Below are positions 5,810 through 7,533 of a stretch of 7,533 bases of DNA, piece after piece. Source of the stretch: an uncultured Ruminococcus sp. (lineage in GTDB: Bacteria; Bacillota; Clostridia; Oscillospirales; Ruminococcaceae); assembly GCA_947175975.1 (NCBI GenBank), contig CAMWOX010000072.1:1-7533 (forward strand), given 5' to 3'. The notes beneath the pieces are model-generated. The model worked only from the letters and a program-made list of their open reading frames with translations, had not been told where the DNA came from and ran no database searches. Numbering within the stretch: position 1 is the stretch's first letter; the number at the start of each line of letters is the position of its first letter. The position numbers and the translations under genes are program-made.

Positions 5810-6913
5810 TTACCCCTCAAAAGTAAATGCTGTTGCCGTGTTGGCATTCCCGTCTATCCTTGTAAAGTTCTTATCGTCAGGTGCTTCATTGTCAATGAAA
5901 CTTGTACCGCTCGTATAGCTTTCTTCGGTCAAAATGACTGCTATTCCTTGTTCTTCTGCTTTGTACTGTATCATTTCAATGAACCTTGCAAAAGGTATTT
6001 GTACAAAATGCTGATTCACTCTTTTAGAAAGATTTACATTTTGTTTCCACTCTTTGTTTTTTCCGATTACAATAGTATGAATATCGTGTTTCAGGCAGTA
6101 ATCAATGATATATCTGCTTGCTTTGTGCAGATAATCATCAATTTTTGTATTTCGCTTTTCTGTCAGTCTGTCCATTCTTTCTGAATAGTCTCGGCTGTTC
6201 ATTCTTTTGCTGATTTCTCTGTAATGACTGATTTTTTTATTGTAATACTGGTTAATGGATTTTATCGGCTTGCCATTGATAATGAAAGTTTGTTCACCAA
6301 CATTATTGCAAACTGTGGCAAGATTATCCACACCAATATCAATCCCGATATATCGTTGATTATCCTGTTTCTGTTTCGAAATTTCGATATTGTATACTAA
6401 TTCCATCATAATTCTGTTCTTTTTGGGAATGAGTCTGATTTGCTGAAATGAAGCAAAATTATCTTTTTCTGTGAATTTTGGCACAATAGTAAATCCTTGA
6501 AATACTTTCGGAAAATGAATTTTGCCGTCTTTCAGTTTGCAGTTCTGATTTGTCAGAATCAACGGATAACAACCATTCTTTTTTAGATACTTCGGCAGTC
6601 TGGGCTTTCCTGCATATTTTTCTTTGTGCTTGCTCCAGTCTTTGATACTGGCAAAGAATGATTTCCAATTTTTTTCAGCGACCGCAAAATTTGCTGTGCT
6701 GATTGCGCCGTTGGCATGTTCTGATAATCTGGATATTCTTTATCTGCTTTCAGCATTCTGTCCAGCTCTGCATACCGAATCCAGTTATTTTCTGATGTGA
6801 ATGCCTGTCGGATGAGATAATTTGCATGGTTATACAGATTTTTGGATTTATGACAGAAATCTATCAGAACAGAAAAAAATGTCAGATGACTTGATGATGT
6901 GCTTTTCAACCAT
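5810..6913 (-). pseudogene. tnpB: tnpB of the IS607 element: two compensating frameshifts, C-terminal RuvC-III lost
   Basis: TnpB is the transposon-encoded RNA-guided nuclease. The true start appears to be ATG 6913-6911 (MVEKHIIKSSD), overlapping tnpA by 8 bp. That frame stops at codon 22 because a 7-T run (6879-6873) has one extra base. The next segment (SVLIDFCHKSKNLYNHANYL to AQQILRSLKK) is one frame off. A 7-A run (6675-6669) that needs eight As restores NWKSFFASIKDWSKHKEKYA and onward. The two indels cancel, so start and stop frames agree (367 codons). RuvC-I (YIGIDIGVDNLATV, Asp at 6338-6340) and RuvC-II (ILTEESYTSG, Glu near 5921) are present. After SFIDNEAPD (about 5875) the usual tail, with the NAD(V/L)NG RuvC-III Asp, is replaced by unrelated residues ending ATAFTFEG. 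The catalytic triad is therefore incomplete and the right end, with any guide-RNA region, is missing. Confidence 0.88.
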
Positions 6914-7533
6914 GATTCTGCTCATCTTCTCTTTCATACAGCACCTCTTTTATCTTCTGAATTTTTCTTTTGCTGTATAACTTCATGGAATAGCAATGCA
7001 GCATACTTACAATTTCTTCAAAAATTTCCTGCCTGTCCAGTTTTTCAGAACCTGCTTCACTCATCACAACAATTTCACAGTTGTATTTCTTGAACAAATG
7101 ATAAAATAGGTCAAATCCTACTCTTGAAATTCTGTCCTTATAAGTGATGACAACACGTTCTGCTTTGTTATCTATAATTTCGTCCAGCAATCGAAAAAAA
7201 TCTTTTCTTTTTTCAAAGCTGATTCCACTTGCAATATCTGAATAGATGCCAGAAATAGTGTAACTATTCATAAAGCAGAACTGTTTCAGTAATTTAATCT
7301 GATTTTCAAGGTCTCGTTTTTGTTTTGGTGTAGAAACTCTTGCATAAATGTATGTCCTGCGTTTTACCTCTTTGTTCAGAAAAGCATATACACTTTCTTC
7401 ATCATATTCATATCTCCCATTTGGAAGTATTTCTACCTTAATCAAACCATTTTTTACATACTTTGTTAATGTCTGCCTTGTAATTTTTAATACATTCAAT
7501 ACTTCTTTCGATTTCACTTTATCACCTCATATT
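5875..7533 (-). mobile_element. IS607-type insertion sequence, right end deleted, left end outside window
   Basis: The canonical IS607 order tnpA-tnpB is present on one strand. TnpB homology stops near 5875, and no recognisable end, hairpin or guide-RNA scaffold follows before the permease RBS at about 5782. The right-hand boundary was therefore removed by deletion, or host sequence has replaced it. IS607 elements lack terminal inverted repeats and target duplications, so the exact edges cannot be read by eye. Bases 5773-5809 between tnpB stop and permease hold only the permease RBS and a small ATGG/CCAT hairpin. Confidence 0.8.
6906..7517 (-). CDS. tnpA: IS607-family transposase TnpA (serine recombinase with MerR-like HTH)
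   Basis: A complete small serine recombinase of 203 residues, normal for IS607 TnpA, which cuts and joins DNA through a covalent Ser-DNA link. It starts at GTG 7517-7515 with GAGGTG 5 nt upstream. Residues 1-50 form a MerR-like winged helix (MKSKEVLNVLKITRQTLTKY, then GRYEYDEESVYAFL), the family's DNA-binding head. The catalytic domain begins with YIYARVSTPKQKRDLENQ: Ser62 is the nucleophile and Arg60 a partner. ITYKDRISRVGFDLF (124-138) supplies the other conserved arginines. The C-terminal helix (about 160-200) is rich in charged residues. Nothing in the frame is disrupted, so the enzyme could be active and might act on other copies. Its TGA lies inside the start of tnpB. The upstream element end is beyond the window. 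Confidence 0.95.
   Translation of the reverse strand: MKSKEVLNVLKITRQTLTKYVKNGLIKVEILPNGRYEYDEESVYAFLNKEVKRRTYIYARVSTPKQKRDLENQIKLLKQFCFMNSYTISGIYSDIASGISFEKRKDFFRLLDEIIDNKAERVVITYKDRISRVGFDLFYHLFKKYNCEIVVMSEAGSEKLDRQEIFEEIVSMLHCYSMKLYSKRKIQKIKEVLYEREDEQNHG

Noticed and set aside
5868..5895. Candidate minus-strand promoter TTGACA-16 nt-TAAGAA upstream of the permease
   Set aside because: The -35 is perfect but the -10 matches consensus at only three of six positions and it lies within tnpB coding sequence; too weak to call.
6583..6909. A separate 108-residue gene starting at TTG 6909 with a TTGA overlap of tnpA
   Set aside because: Its residues are the frameshifted N-terminal third of TnpB, and the native N-terminus MVEKHIIKSSD is encoded in the ATG 6913 frame.
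1..7533. CRISPR array, tRNA or rRNA
   Set aside because: No regularly spaced direct repeats and no cloverleaf or rRNA-like sequence were seen on either strand.

Overview
The window looks like chromosomal DNA from a low-to-mid GC Gram-positive anaerobe of the Bacillota, probably a gut clostridial lineage (Oscillospiraceae/Lachnospiraceae-like). This rests on GAGGTG/AGGAGG-type ribosome binding sites, frequent GTG/TTG starts, near-consensus sigma-A promoters, a MacB-type ABC transporter, and IS607 and group II intron debris. The lineage is an inference; no marker gene is present.

Right to left on the minus strand: (i) 7533 to about 5875 is an IS607-type element with an intact serine-recombinase tnpA and a broken tnpB. 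The tnpB has two compensating one-base indels in homopolymer runs and has lost its C-terminal RuvC-III segment. (ii) 5772-2714 is a two-gene ABC transporter operon: a duplicated FtsX/MacB-like permease and its ATPase, 8 bp apart. (iii) 2713-2108 is a scar without an intact gene. Its plus strand carries an orphan RBS/ATG that stops at codon 3, a strong promoter, the first 17 codons of what resembles an IS630-type transposase, a fragment resembling a group II intron maturase C-terminus, and a domain V-like hairpin. (iv) 2107-1 is a tidy minus-strand operon behind an excellent extended -10 promoter: a two-TM PH-like membrane protein, endonuclease V (coupled through a GTGA overlap), and a secreted C39-like cysteine peptidase/hydrolase that runs off the left edge.

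The functional content is therefore DNA deamination repair plus envelope proteins on the left, and an ABC exporter-type system on the right. The transporter has lost whatever originally lay upstream of it, because decayed transposon sequence ends 37 bp before the permease. I found no convincing undescribed system. The most interesting parts are the nested mobile-element scar with a live-looking promoter pointing into the transporter antisense, and the broken TnpB abutting the ABC operon.
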